Source of the DNA: Pseudomonas sp.
Lineage (GTDB): Bacteria; Pseudomonadota; Gammaproteobacteria; Pseudomonadales; Pseudomonadaceae
Assembly (NCBI GenBank): GCA_029240955.1
Contig: JARDZH010000172.1
Coordinates: forward strand, 1 to 5,677
Reading direction: 5' to 3'
DNA length: 5,677 nt
Shown here: positions 1-4,753 of the stretch, in pieces
How positions within the stretch are numbered: the stretch's first letter is position 1
How the letters are laid out: each line of letters starts with the position of its first letter
Made by a program: the position numbers and the translations under genes
Notes under the pieces: generated by a model
The model's input: only the letters and a program-made list of their open reading frames with translations
What the model was told of the DNA's origin: nothing
Database searches by the model: none

Positions 1-1
1 G

Positions 2-274
2 TGCGTCGCCTTCCCGACCCTGTCGGCACTGGCCGAAGGCTTTGACGTGTTCGTGGTCACCGACGCCTCCGGCACCTTCAACACCACCGTGCAGCAGGCC
101 GCCTGGAACCGCATGAGCCAGGCCGGCGCACAAATGATGAACTGGTTCTCGGTCGCCTGTGAGCTGCACCGCGACTGGCGCAACGACATCGAAGGCCTGG
201 GCAATCTGCTGTCGCAGCGGATCCCCAACTACCGCAACCTGATGAACAGCTATTCGGCGCTGACTGCTCGCTGA
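2..274 (+). CDS. ycaC: YcaC-like isochorismatase-family hydrolase, 3' end (partial)
   Basis: This is the C-terminal 90 residues of a cysteine hydrolase of the isochorismatase superfamily, open at the window's left edge. The reading starts CVAFPTLSALAEGF and contains TDASGTFN, RMSQAGAQMM, ACELHRDWRNDIEGL and PNYRNLMNSY, all closely resembling E. coli YcaC (about 208 residues). By that alignment the first complete codon, Cys, is the catalytic nucleophile (Cys118 in YcaC). The Asp and Lys of the catalytic triad would lie upstream, outside the window. The length from this Cys to the stop fits the family, so the C-terminus looks intact. YcaC is a cytoplasmic oligomer with no settled substrate, so no reaction is assigned. 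The TGA stop is followed by a strong intrinsic terminator, so this gene ends its transcription unit. Family assignment is secure; the symbol rests on recalled similarity. Confidence 0.88.
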   Translation, partial: CVAFPTLSALAEGFDVFVVTDASGTFNTTVQQAAWNRMSQAGAQMMNWFSVACELHRDWRNDIEGLGNLLSQRIPNYRNLMNSYSALTAR

Positions 275-291
275 GTCTCAGGATCGGTACG

Positions 292-318
292 AAAAAGCCC
301 GCTTGATGCGGGCTTTTT
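292..318 (+). terminator. Rho-independent terminator after ycaC-like gene
   Basis: A perfect 11-bp inverted repeat (AAAAAGCCCGC / GCGGGCTTTTT) with a 5-nt loop TTGAT lies 17 nt after the hydrolase stop. The GC-rich core is followed by five T on the + strand. The matching A-run on the 5' side would let it work on the - strand too, but no - strand gene ends here. Confidence 0.93.
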
Positions 319-418
319 AGTGCTCGGGTAACGGACTTAACCGCTCGTCGCTTCGTTTATCTGAAGCGGGAAATTTCAGCGGTGCAGTGGCTCAAAAGTT
401 GTACACACGAAATGTAAG

Positions 419-452
419 GCTGTTTGCGCGGCTTTCGGGTAACCGCAACAGC
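419..452 (+). other. Imperfect hairpin in leader of the small membrane peptide gene
   Basis: GCTGTT at 419-424 and GCG at 426-428 pair with CGCAACAGC at 444-452. This gives a 9-bp stem with one bulged T and a 15-nt loop. It sits 17 nt before the ribosome binding site of the 32-codon reading frame. It could be a leader structure or a processing site, but a chance fold is quite possible. Confidence 0.3.
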
Positions 453-469
453 GATCGCTTAACTGATCT

Positions 470-476
470 GGAAGGG
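470..476 (+). promoter_or_regulatory. Ribosome binding site of the 32-codon membrane peptide
   Basis: GGAAGGG lies 6 nt before ATG at 483. The purine-rich match and correct spacing are the main reason for treating this very short frame as a real gene. Confidence 0.55.
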
Positions 477-482
477 TAAGAC

Positions 483-581
483 ATGAGAAAGCTGAGCAGA
501 ACACCTCTCTTCCTGCCGGGCGCTGCTATTTTCGTACTGGGCTGGGTGGTGATCTTCAACAATCTGGTAGCGCTTGCCTGA
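483..581 (+). CDS. Small single-pass membrane protein, 32 aa, hypothetical
   Basis: A short frame from ATG to TGA encodes MRKLSRTPLFLPG followed by a hydrophobic stretch to the C-terminus (about residues 9-32, including AAIFVLGWVVIF). The basic N-terminus (R2, K3, R6) and single hydrophobic helix predict an inner-membrane peptide with its N-terminus inside. No lipobox is seen, and the uninterrupted helix with a short AxA-like end makes a secreted fate less likely. A good Shine-Dalgarno (GGAAGGG, spacing 6) precedes it. It stands alone between the ycaC terminator and an inverted repeat at 630-650, so it appears to be its own transcription unit. I do not recognise a named family and assign no function. 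Small peptides of this layout often modify larger membrane complexes, but nothing here shows that. A chance frame cannot be ruled out. Confidence 0.55.
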   Translation: MRKLSRTPLFLPGAAIFVLGWVVIFNNLVALA

Positions 582-629
582 AACGCGGCACGCAGAAATC
601 GCAAGCATCCAAAAGCCTGTTACTCGTTT

Positions 630-650
630 GCCTGAGCACTCAGCTCAGGC
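630..650. terminator. Inverted repeat between convergent genes, possible bidirectional terminator
   Basis: GCCTGAGC and GCTCAGGC form a perfect 8-bp GC-rich stem around the 5-nt loop ACTCA. It lies between the small + strand peptide (stop at 581) and the - strand DUF1652 gene (stop at 686), where both would need to end. Neither side has a proper T-run directly after the stem, so intrinsic termination would be weak. It may instead act as a 3' end stabiliser. Confidence 0.45.
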
Positions 651-685
651 GTACCCCAGCGATCAACCTTGGTCAGCAGTTCTGA

Positions 686-967
686 TCATGGGTGGCCAAA
701 TTTGAATTCGGTCTTGCTGGGCGCTGCTTTTACATTCCCCTGCCCTACCGCTGCCAACTCGCTTTTGAGTTGTGCAACCAGCGACGCGATTGCTCGACTC
801 GTTTCGAGACCCTCTACAGGAATCCCTTGAGCAATGACGGCTGCGTGGCCTTTCATGGGATGAAACAGCTCGACGGTCATCATGCCGTCCGGGTTGATCG
901 AACAAACGCTTTTCATAGGCAGGAAGCCAGATTCAACAATCTGGCGCAGTTCAAGGTGCGACAACAT
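686..967 (-). CDS. DUF1652 family protein, 93 aa
   Basis: This is a small cytoplasmic protein of the DUF1652 family, which is widespread in Pseudomonas and has no established function. The N-terminus MLSHLELRQIVESGFLP is the family's typical opening. It is followed by a strand-rich part (VCSINPDGMMTVELF, residues 21-35), the segment GIPVEGLETSRAIASLV (48-64) and a helix, LVAQLKSELAAV (63-74). The C-terminal tail from about residue 75 (GQGNVKAAPSKTEFKFGHP) is polar and probably disordered. The frame extends upstream to 1126, but the start at 965-967 is chosen because AGGAGAG lies 6 nt before it and family members begin there. The extra upstream residues are Cys-rich and resemble no family member. 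The gene is monocistronic, divergent from the iron permease homologue and convergent with the small peptide gene. No cofactor or catalytic motif is visible. Confidence 0.88.
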   Translation of the reverse strand: MLSHLELRQIVESGFLPMKSVCSINPDGMMTVELFHPMKGHAAVIAQGIPVEGLETSRAIASLVAQLKSELAAVGQGNVKAAPSKTEFKFGHP

Positions 968-1194
968 GGAGCACTCTCCTGGCGCTAAAACGCCTATTAC
1001 TTGGGACAACTGTCCGGTTGATACCCGACACGCACAAGCGTTCCACCCGCATGAATGAACGGTAGGAAAGATTCGTTCTGACAACGCAGCTGTTGCTCCA
1101 GAGCCCTGCCTGAACAAGTATTTCAAGATGTAACGGAAATTTTCGGTCGCCGCCCAGGGTCACAAGAGACAGATACTTGCCAAGGTTGGAAAAA
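968..1194. other. Divergent intergenic region, DUF1652 / iron permease homologue
   Basis: This 227-nt gap must hold the promoters of both flanking genes. I find no convincing sigma-70 pair on either strand. The only structured element is a short inverted repeat, GGACA-AC-TGTCC (1004-1015), 37 nt before the DUF1652 ATG, a possible operator. No coding frame with a plausible start or family match lies in the gap. Confidence 0.4.
974..980 (-). promoter_or_regulatory. Ribosome binding site that fixes the DUF1652 start
   Basis: AGGAGAG on the - strand lies 6 nt before the ATG at 965-967. It decides for this start over the ATG at 1124-1126 of the longer open frame. Confidence 0.8.
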
Positions 1195-1566
1195 ATGAAG
1201 TTTGCGATATTTGCTCAAGGCCTTTCGAGATGGGCTGGCAGCCCCAGAACGTTCATGGTCGCCATCGTGTTGATCTGCCTGTGGGCTTCGAGCGGCCCCT
1301 GGTTCCACTATAACGATACGTGGCAGCTGATCATTAACACCTCCACCACGATCATCACCTTCCTGATGGTGTTTCTGATCCAGAACACGCAGAACCGTGA
1401 TAACGACGTTCTGCATATCAAAATCGATGAGCTGTTGCGGGTCACGAAAGATGCTCAGAACGCGCTATTGAGTCTGGACAATCTGGACCAGAACGAACTT
1501 CGCGCGCTGCGCAAAAAGTACAAGGCCTTGGGCCAGAGCGCGGTGGAGCTTCCGGAGGATCGCTGA
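1195..1566 (+). CDS. Low-affinity iron permease family membrane protein, 123 aa
   Basis: This is an inner-membrane protein of the low-affinity iron permease (Fet4-related) family in its short bacterial form. Hydrophobic helices run at about residues 19-36 and 44-63. The signature NTSTTIITFLMVFLIQNTQN at 48-67 follows DTWQLI and leads into a charged cytoplasmic region of about 55 residues (IKIDELLRVTKDA, then a helical Glu/Lys/Leu-rich stretch), probably a coiled-coil tail. The first six residues of the DUF-like N-terminus (MKFAIFAQGLSRWAGSP) match bacterial homologues as I recall them. ATG at 1195 is preferred over an in-frame TTG at 1177. The ribosome binding site is poor (TTGGA close to the ATG, or AAGG at 1182-1185). 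Yeast Fet4 has several more helices, and iron transport by the bacterial two-helix proteins is not established, so the role is a family label only. The stop lies 17 nt from the convergent SBP-B stop with no terminator between. Confidence 0.85.
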   Translation: MKFAIFAQGLSRWAGSPRTFMVAIVLICLWASSGPWFHYNDTWQLIINTSTTIITFLMVFLIQNTQNRDNDVLHIKIDELLRVTKDAQNALLSLDNLDQNELRALRKKYKALGQSAVELPEDR

Positions 1567-1583
1567 CCTCTACAGCAGCTCAG

Positions 1584-2327
1584 CTATCGAGGCTCGGCGA
1601 TTTCCCGCATGAGCCGCTCGATCTCGCCCGATGCCTTGAGCTGCTCGAAAGCCGCGTGGGCACGGGCCACGATTTCGTCCGGCGTGTCCAGACTGAACGC
1701 CATGTAGATGCTCGCCGGCAGTTCATCCAGCGTTCCTACCGCTTCGAGTCGGGAAAAATCGACCTGTGCCTCTTCGCTCAATGAGCGTGCCTCTCGCTCG
1801 GACAGTGGCAGTAGCTGAATCTGATGGTTGAGCAGCTTCTGGAAACTGTCGCGGTTGGTGGTCGATACCACCAGCCGCGCGAAGCCCTGTGCTTGCAGAT
1901 ACAACTGCCTTGAGTCATCCCGGACCACCCCGACGCTGTAGCGCTTGGCATCGCTCAAGTCAGAAGGTCGTATGTCGCGGTGCTCGTGAAGGCGGTACAG
2001 CCTGGTTTTCGCCTGAGCTATTTCACCGACCCATTTGAACAAAGGCTCACGGGCCGACGTACGGATGATTGGGAAGATCAGTACATTGGGCTCGCGCAAC
2101 GCTTTTTCATACGCGCGGGCCCACGGGTAAAGCTGGATGCGATAGTCATCGAGCACAGCGTCCTTGAGCGTGCGCTCGACGATTTGCGTACCCGGTCCTG
2201 AAAGCCTGCCTGCGCGCAAATACGCATACGACGAGTCCTCGGCGACCACGACGATGCCTTCGGCGTGGCTTTGCAAAGCGGTGACCGCCAGCAGCAAGCC
2301 GGCGCAGAATGTCAGACGGCAGTTCAT
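1584..2327 (-). CDS. Periplasmic family-3 solute-binding protein, diverged (SBP-B), 247 aa
   Basis: This is a secreted periplasmic binding protein, the last gene of the three-gene - strand operon. Residues 1-22 form a Sec signal peptide (MNCRLTFCAG, then LLLAVTALQ) with predicted cleavage at SHA/EG. The mature part has the two-lobe layout of the SBP_bac_3 fold. It shares YPWARAYEKAL (67-77), NVLIFPIIRTSAREPLFKWVG (split here: NVLIF 81-85, RTSAREPLFKWVG 89-101) and MAFSLDTPDEIV (209-220) with SBP-A, so the two are paralogues. The ELPPYN motif of SBP-A is missing: the aligned stretch reads EDSSYAY (30-36). The lobe-2 region that usually carries an amino-acid-binding Asp reads QLLPLSEREA. ATG at 2327 is chosen for the signal peptide and for AAGAGAG 5 nt upstream. 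An in-frame TTG at 2348 would overlap the cyclase stop. It could be a ligand sensor or a non-binding partner of the cyclase; the ligand is unknown. Confidence 0.85.
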   Translation of the reverse strand: MNCRLTFCAGLLLAVTALQSHAEGIVVVAEDSSYAYLRAGRLSGPGTQIVERTLKDAVLDDYRIQLYPWARAYEKALREPNVLIFPIIRTSAREPLFKWVGEIAQAKTRLYRLHEHRDIRPSDLSDAKRYSVGVVRDDSRQLYLQAQGFARLVVSTTNRDSFQKLLNHQIQLLPLSEREARSLSEEAQVDFSRLEAVGTLDELPASIYMAFSLDTPDEIVARAHAAFEQLKASGEIERLMREIAEPR

Positions 2328-2332
2328 CTTCA

Positions 2333-2339
2333 CTCTCTT
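2333..2339 (-). promoter_or_regulatory. Ribosome binding site for SBP-B
   Basis: AAGAGAG on the - strand lies 5 nt before ATG at 2325-2327, inside the 17-nt gap after the cyclase stop. It supports this ATG over the TTG at 2348. Confidence 0.5.
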
Positions 2340-2344
2340 AAGGT

Positions 2345-3733
2345 TCAATTAGCCACCCGATCGCGGCCTTGGCGCTTGGCGCGGTACAGCGCCTGATCGG
2401 CGCGCTGCAACAGCAGGTCGAAGTGATCCATGGTTTCGGGGTCGAGCTCGGCCACGCCAATGCTCAAGGTCACCAATGGCGAGACTGACGAACCGGCATG
2501 GGGCAGCTCCCGCTCGGCCAGAAAGGCCCGCAGGCGTTCAGCGGCAGCATTGGCCTGGAGCAGGTCGACGTTGGGCAACACCACCACGAACTCCTCGCCG
2601 CCCAGGCGTGCGGTCAACTCCCCGGAACGCCCAAAAACCCCGCGCAGCACGTCTGCCACCTGCTTGAGGCATTCATCACCAAGCATGTGGCCGTAGGTGT
2701 CGTTGTAGATCTTGAAGAAGTCGATATCGCACATCAGCACGGCCAACGGAGTCTTGTGGCGAATGGCACGGCGAAATTCCACTTCCTTGAGTTCGTCGAA
2801 ATGCCGCCGATTGGCAAGGCCGGTCAGCGGGTCATGGCGCGACAAGGCTTCGAGCGAGCGGTTGGCTGCCTGGAGTTCTGCAGTCCGTGCCTCGACCAGT
2901 TCAGCCAGGCGGTCGCGGCTGGCGGCCAAGGCCAGTTCGTCGCAACGCTGCCGTTCCAGATGCGCGTGCAGATTGTTCTGCAGCTCGTTCACCTGAGCTT
3001 CGAGCAGGCTTAGCTCATCCTGACGCCTGACCGAGCGCTGCAGCCTCAATGGTTGCTTGAGGGTCTGCGGTCCAAGTTTGCCCAGATGCCTGGCGATATG
3101 TTTTACATGCACGGTTACCAGCCGGTTAAACATCATCATGATCAAACCAGCCAGCAGCAGTGACTGAATGATCTGAGTGATGAAAATGCCGCGCGCCTCT
3201 CCCCACAGCCGCTCCCAGAGCAGGCCCGCATCGCCTTCGATCGTCAGCTCACCCACCGTTTCGCGGGCGCCGGCGTACGGCTCGGTGATCAGCTGACGAT
3301 GCAGCACCGGCGCAACACTCGAGGATTCGATGTTCTGACGCTTGAGCTCCAGCACTTCAGCCGTTTGGCCCGGCCGTACGATGCTCAGCGTCACGCGCCC
3401 GACCGGCGCTGCCTGAGCGACACTGGCCAACTGCTTGCCCAACGACTCGCGATCCATTTCCCAGATCGCCTCGGACAAGGTGTTCTGAAAGACCTGATCG
3501 ATCAGGGCAAGCTCGGAGTTCATCGCCTTGAGGTTGCTCTCCCAGGCAAACCAGGTTCGCACGCTGACCATCGCCAGGGTGAAGAACAGGCAGAACAGCA
3601 AGGTCGCAAGCACCAACCGCCGCCCAAGCGAACCAGAGGGCGAAGGTTTTGGCGCAGATGAATGCGCGGCTACAGGTGGAACGGGACCAGACACGTCACA
3701 ACCACTTGCGAGCGATGGCATCGTAGACGCCAT
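2345..3733 (-). CDS. Membrane diguanylate cyclase with periplasmic sensor segment and HAMP-like linker, 462 aa
   Basis: This protein makes c-di-GMP from two GTP at the inner membrane. The order is: Pro/Ser-rich cytoplasmic N-terminus (1-38), TM1 (about 39-58), a periplasmic segment of about 120 residues (60-183) with the pattern EAIWEMDRESL (88-98), TM2 (184-204), a HAMP-like stretch (205-258), a coiled coil (about 240-298), and a GGDEF domain (299-460). The domain opens DPLTGLANRRHFDEL and has the metal and substrate residues CDIDFFKIYNDTYGH (335-349) and active-site GGEEF (378-382). These are intact, so activity is expected. The inhibitory I-site position reads RSGE (369-372) rather than RxxD. 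No EAL domain is present. The gene overlaps the SBP-A end by 38 nt from this ATG and is followed 17 nt later by SBP-B, so the periplasmic part may read those proteins. The start is uncertain: no clear ribosome binding site precedes ATG 3733, ATG 3721 or GTG 3694. Translational coupling to SBP-A is likely. Confidence 0.93.
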   Translation of the reverse strand: MASTMPSLASGCDVSGPVPPVAAHSSAPKPSPSGSLGRRLVLATLLFCLFFTLAMVSVRTWFAWESNLKAMNSELALIDQVFQNTLSEAIWEMDRESLGKQLASVAQAAPVGRVTLSIVRPGQTAEVLELKRQNIESSSVAPVLHRQLITEPYAGARETVGELTIEGDAGLLWERLWGEARGIFITQIIQSLLLAGLIMMMFNRLVTVHVKHIARHLGKLGPQTLKQPLRLQRSVRRQDELSLLEAQVNELQNNLHAHLERQRCDELALAASRDRLAELVEARTAELQAANRSLEALSRHDPLTGLANRRHFDELKEVEFRRAIRHKTPLAVLMCDIDFFKIYNDTYGHMLGDECLKQVADVLRGVFGRSGELTARLGGEEFVVVLPNVDLLQANAAAERLRAFLAERELPHAGSSVSPLVTLSIGVAELDPETMDHFDLLLQRADQALYRAKRQGRDRVAN

Positions 3734-4466
3734 TGCGACGAATCGTCTGCAGACCGACGCGGAATTTCTCGACCGTCTCGGCCGGCGTTTTCAGACTGAA
3801 CGCCATGCTCAGCCCTTCTTCGCTGCTCAGCTCAGGCAATGGCAAAGAGCGAACCAGCATCTTTGCCGGATCCTCACCATTCTGCCGGGTCAGGTACAGC
3901 GCATTGAGTTCGTTGGAGATCCACAGTTCGACGTGGTCGACCTTGAGCTTGCGGTAGTTGTGCTCGTACTTGTTGCTGGACTGTAATTGCTCGCCGACTC
4001 GAAACCCTTTCGATATCAGATATTGCTCGCCGACATCCTGATTGACCGTCGCAATCTGATGACCTCGTGCATCTTCTAGCGAGTCGAGCTGCACCGGACG
4101 ATCCGCCAGCGAATAGATGAACCATCGCGTAGGGGCAATAGCGCCGACCCATTGAAACAACGGTTCGCGCGCAGACGTGCGGGCGATCGAATAGATCAGT
4201 ACATTGCTGTCGTTGAGGGCCAGTTGATAGGCGCGTGCCCACGGCATCGCTTGAATGGAAGCCTGCATCCCGACTTCCTTGAGCACCGCTTCGACCACTT
4301 CAGTGCTCATGCCGGTAATCCGGCCGTTGCGGGTGAAGTTGTAGGGCGGCAACTCTTCGGTGACGATACGAAGCGGTGCAGTTTCCGCCCGGCTCGGCAA
4401 CGCCAGACCTCCCGCCATGAACAGCAGGATGCCGAGCATCAGAACACGTTGAAACTGCAGAACCAT
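3696..4466 (-). CDS. Periplasmic family-3 solute-binding protein (SBP-A), 256 aa
   Basis: This is the first gene of the - strand operon, a periplasmic binding protein of the SBP_bac_3 (amino-acid-type) fold. A Sec signal peptide (1-27, hydrophobic core LMLGILLFMAGGLAL) is cleaved at about SRA/ET. Mature motifs are RIVTEELPPYNF (33-44), GMSTEVVEAVL (52-62), MPWARAYQLAL (74-84), SIARTSAREPLFQWVG (93-108), QDVGEQYLISKGF (143-155) and MAFSLKTPAETV (221-232). This subgroup is common as stand-alone proteins in Pseudomonas and relatives. No ABC permease or ATPase gene lies beside it, and a diguanylate cyclase follows directly, which favours sensing over uptake. The usual lobe-2 Asp for an amino-acid amino group is not evident (ELWISNELNAL, 180-190), so the ligand may not be a standard amino acid. 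ATG 4466 is chosen for GAAGGTG 7 nt upstream; an in-frame TTG at 4505 is unlikely. Confidence 0.9.
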   Translation of the reverse strand: MVLQFQRVLMLGILLFMAGGLALPSRAETAPLRIVTEELPPYNFTRNGRITGMSTEVVEAVLKEVGMQASIQAMPWARAYQLALNDSNVLIYSIARTSAREPLFQWVGAIAPTRWFIYSLADRPVQLDSLEDARGHQIATVNQDVGEQYLISKGFRVGEQLQSSNKYEHNYRKLKVDHVELWISNELNALYLTRQNGEDPAKMLVRSLPLPELSSEEGLSMAFSLKTPAETVEKFRVGLQTIRRNGVYDAIARKWL

Positions 4467-4473
4467 GGATGAG

Positions 4474-4480
4474 CACCTTC
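4474..4480 (-). promoter_or_regulatory. Ribosome binding site of SBP-A
   Basis: GAAGGTG on the - strand lies 7 nt before ATG at 4464-4466. It sets the start of SBP-A and excludes the 13-residue TTG extension to 4505. Confidence 0.7.
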
Positions 4481-4528
4481 GGACAGCAGAAATTGGCAAA
4501 CTCAATGGTTATCGGCTAATTCGCTGCT

Positions 4529-4545
4529 TGCACGAGTGCTGCACG
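4529..4545. repeat. Two TGCACG direct repeats overlapping a GCACGAGTGC palindrome, possible operator
   Basis: TGCACG occurs at 4529-4534 and 4540-4545, starts 11 bp apart, about one helical turn. The interrupted palindrome GCAC-GA-GTGC occupies 4530-4539. The element lies about 65-80 nt before the SBP-A ATG, where a regulator of the operon could bind. The sites are short and may be chance. Confidence 0.25.
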
Positions 4546-4656
4546 TCGGGAGTTTTTGTTCGCCAATAGTCGGCAGATCAAATAACGCCTGCGCGTTTAA
4601 AACGGCTTTTTTAGCCACTCAAGCGGCGTTGTGCCGGATCATTTGATTGGGGGATG

Positions 4657-4684
4657 CTTAAAGTAACGTTTAAGGCGCTAGAAT
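4657..4684 (+). promoter_or_regulatory. Possible sigma-70 promoter for the KaiC-like gene
   Basis: TAGAAT at 4679-4684 matches five of six -10 consensus bases. With a 16-nt spacer the -35 position reads CTTAAA (4657-4662), which is only a weak match. It would put the transcript start about 60 nt before the TTG start codon. The -10 box is decent; the promoter as a whole is tentative. Confidence 0.3.
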
Positions 4685-4753
4685 GGCTGCATCGTGACGC
4701 GGCCATTCACCGTTCGTTCAATTCATTTTTCATTGTTATCAAGGCAGACCCTT

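Larger units (their letters stand above)
4467..4753. other. Divergent intergenic region, SBP-A operon / KaiC-like gene
   Basis: This 287-nt non-coding gap separates the two divergent units and must carry the promoter of each. It holds paired TGCACG elements (4529-4545), a small hairpin AACGC-CTGC-GCGTT (4584-4597), a short GGCT/AGCC repeat around a T-run (4604-4616) and a possible -10 box for the KaiC-like gene at 4679. It is AT-richer than the flanking genes. I see no small gene or RNA that I can support here. Confidence 0.6.

Noticed and set aside
388..403. Sigma-54-like promoter (TGGCTC-N5-TTGTA) before the small peptide
   Set aside because: The -24 GG is present, but the -12 element lacks the essential GC (reads TTGTA).
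451..458. GCGATCGC octamer
   Set aside because: It matches the cyanobacterial HIP1 palindrome, but a single copy in a Pseudomonas-like genome is not meaningful.
392..604. 70-residue - strand frame opposite the small membrane peptide
   Set aside because: No ribosome binding site and a basic, low-complexity translation. The + strand frame has the better start signal and a sensible hydrophobic profile.
663..905. 80-residue - strand frame overlapping DUF1652
   Set aside because: It lies in another frame of the same strand within the DUF1652 gene, is Arg/Ser-rich with no family likeness, and is a shadow.
1093..1122. Sigma-70 promoter candidate for the iron permease homologue (TTGCTC, then AGTATT or TATTTC)
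   Set aside because: Neither hexamer pair reaches a convincing match at normal spacing.
968..1126. N-terminal extension of the DUF1652 frame (53 more residues from ATG 1126)
   Set aside because: The internal ATG at 967 has an ideal ribosome binding site and matches the family's usual N-terminus; the extension is Cys-rich and unlike any family member.
2498..3013. 171-residue + strand frame inside the cyclase gene
   Set aside because: It is antisense to the conserved GGDEF coding sequence, and its length follows from GC-rich codon structure.
3528..3986. 152-residue + strand frame across the cyclase/SBP-A junction
   Set aside because: Antisense to two well-supported genes, with no recognisable domain.
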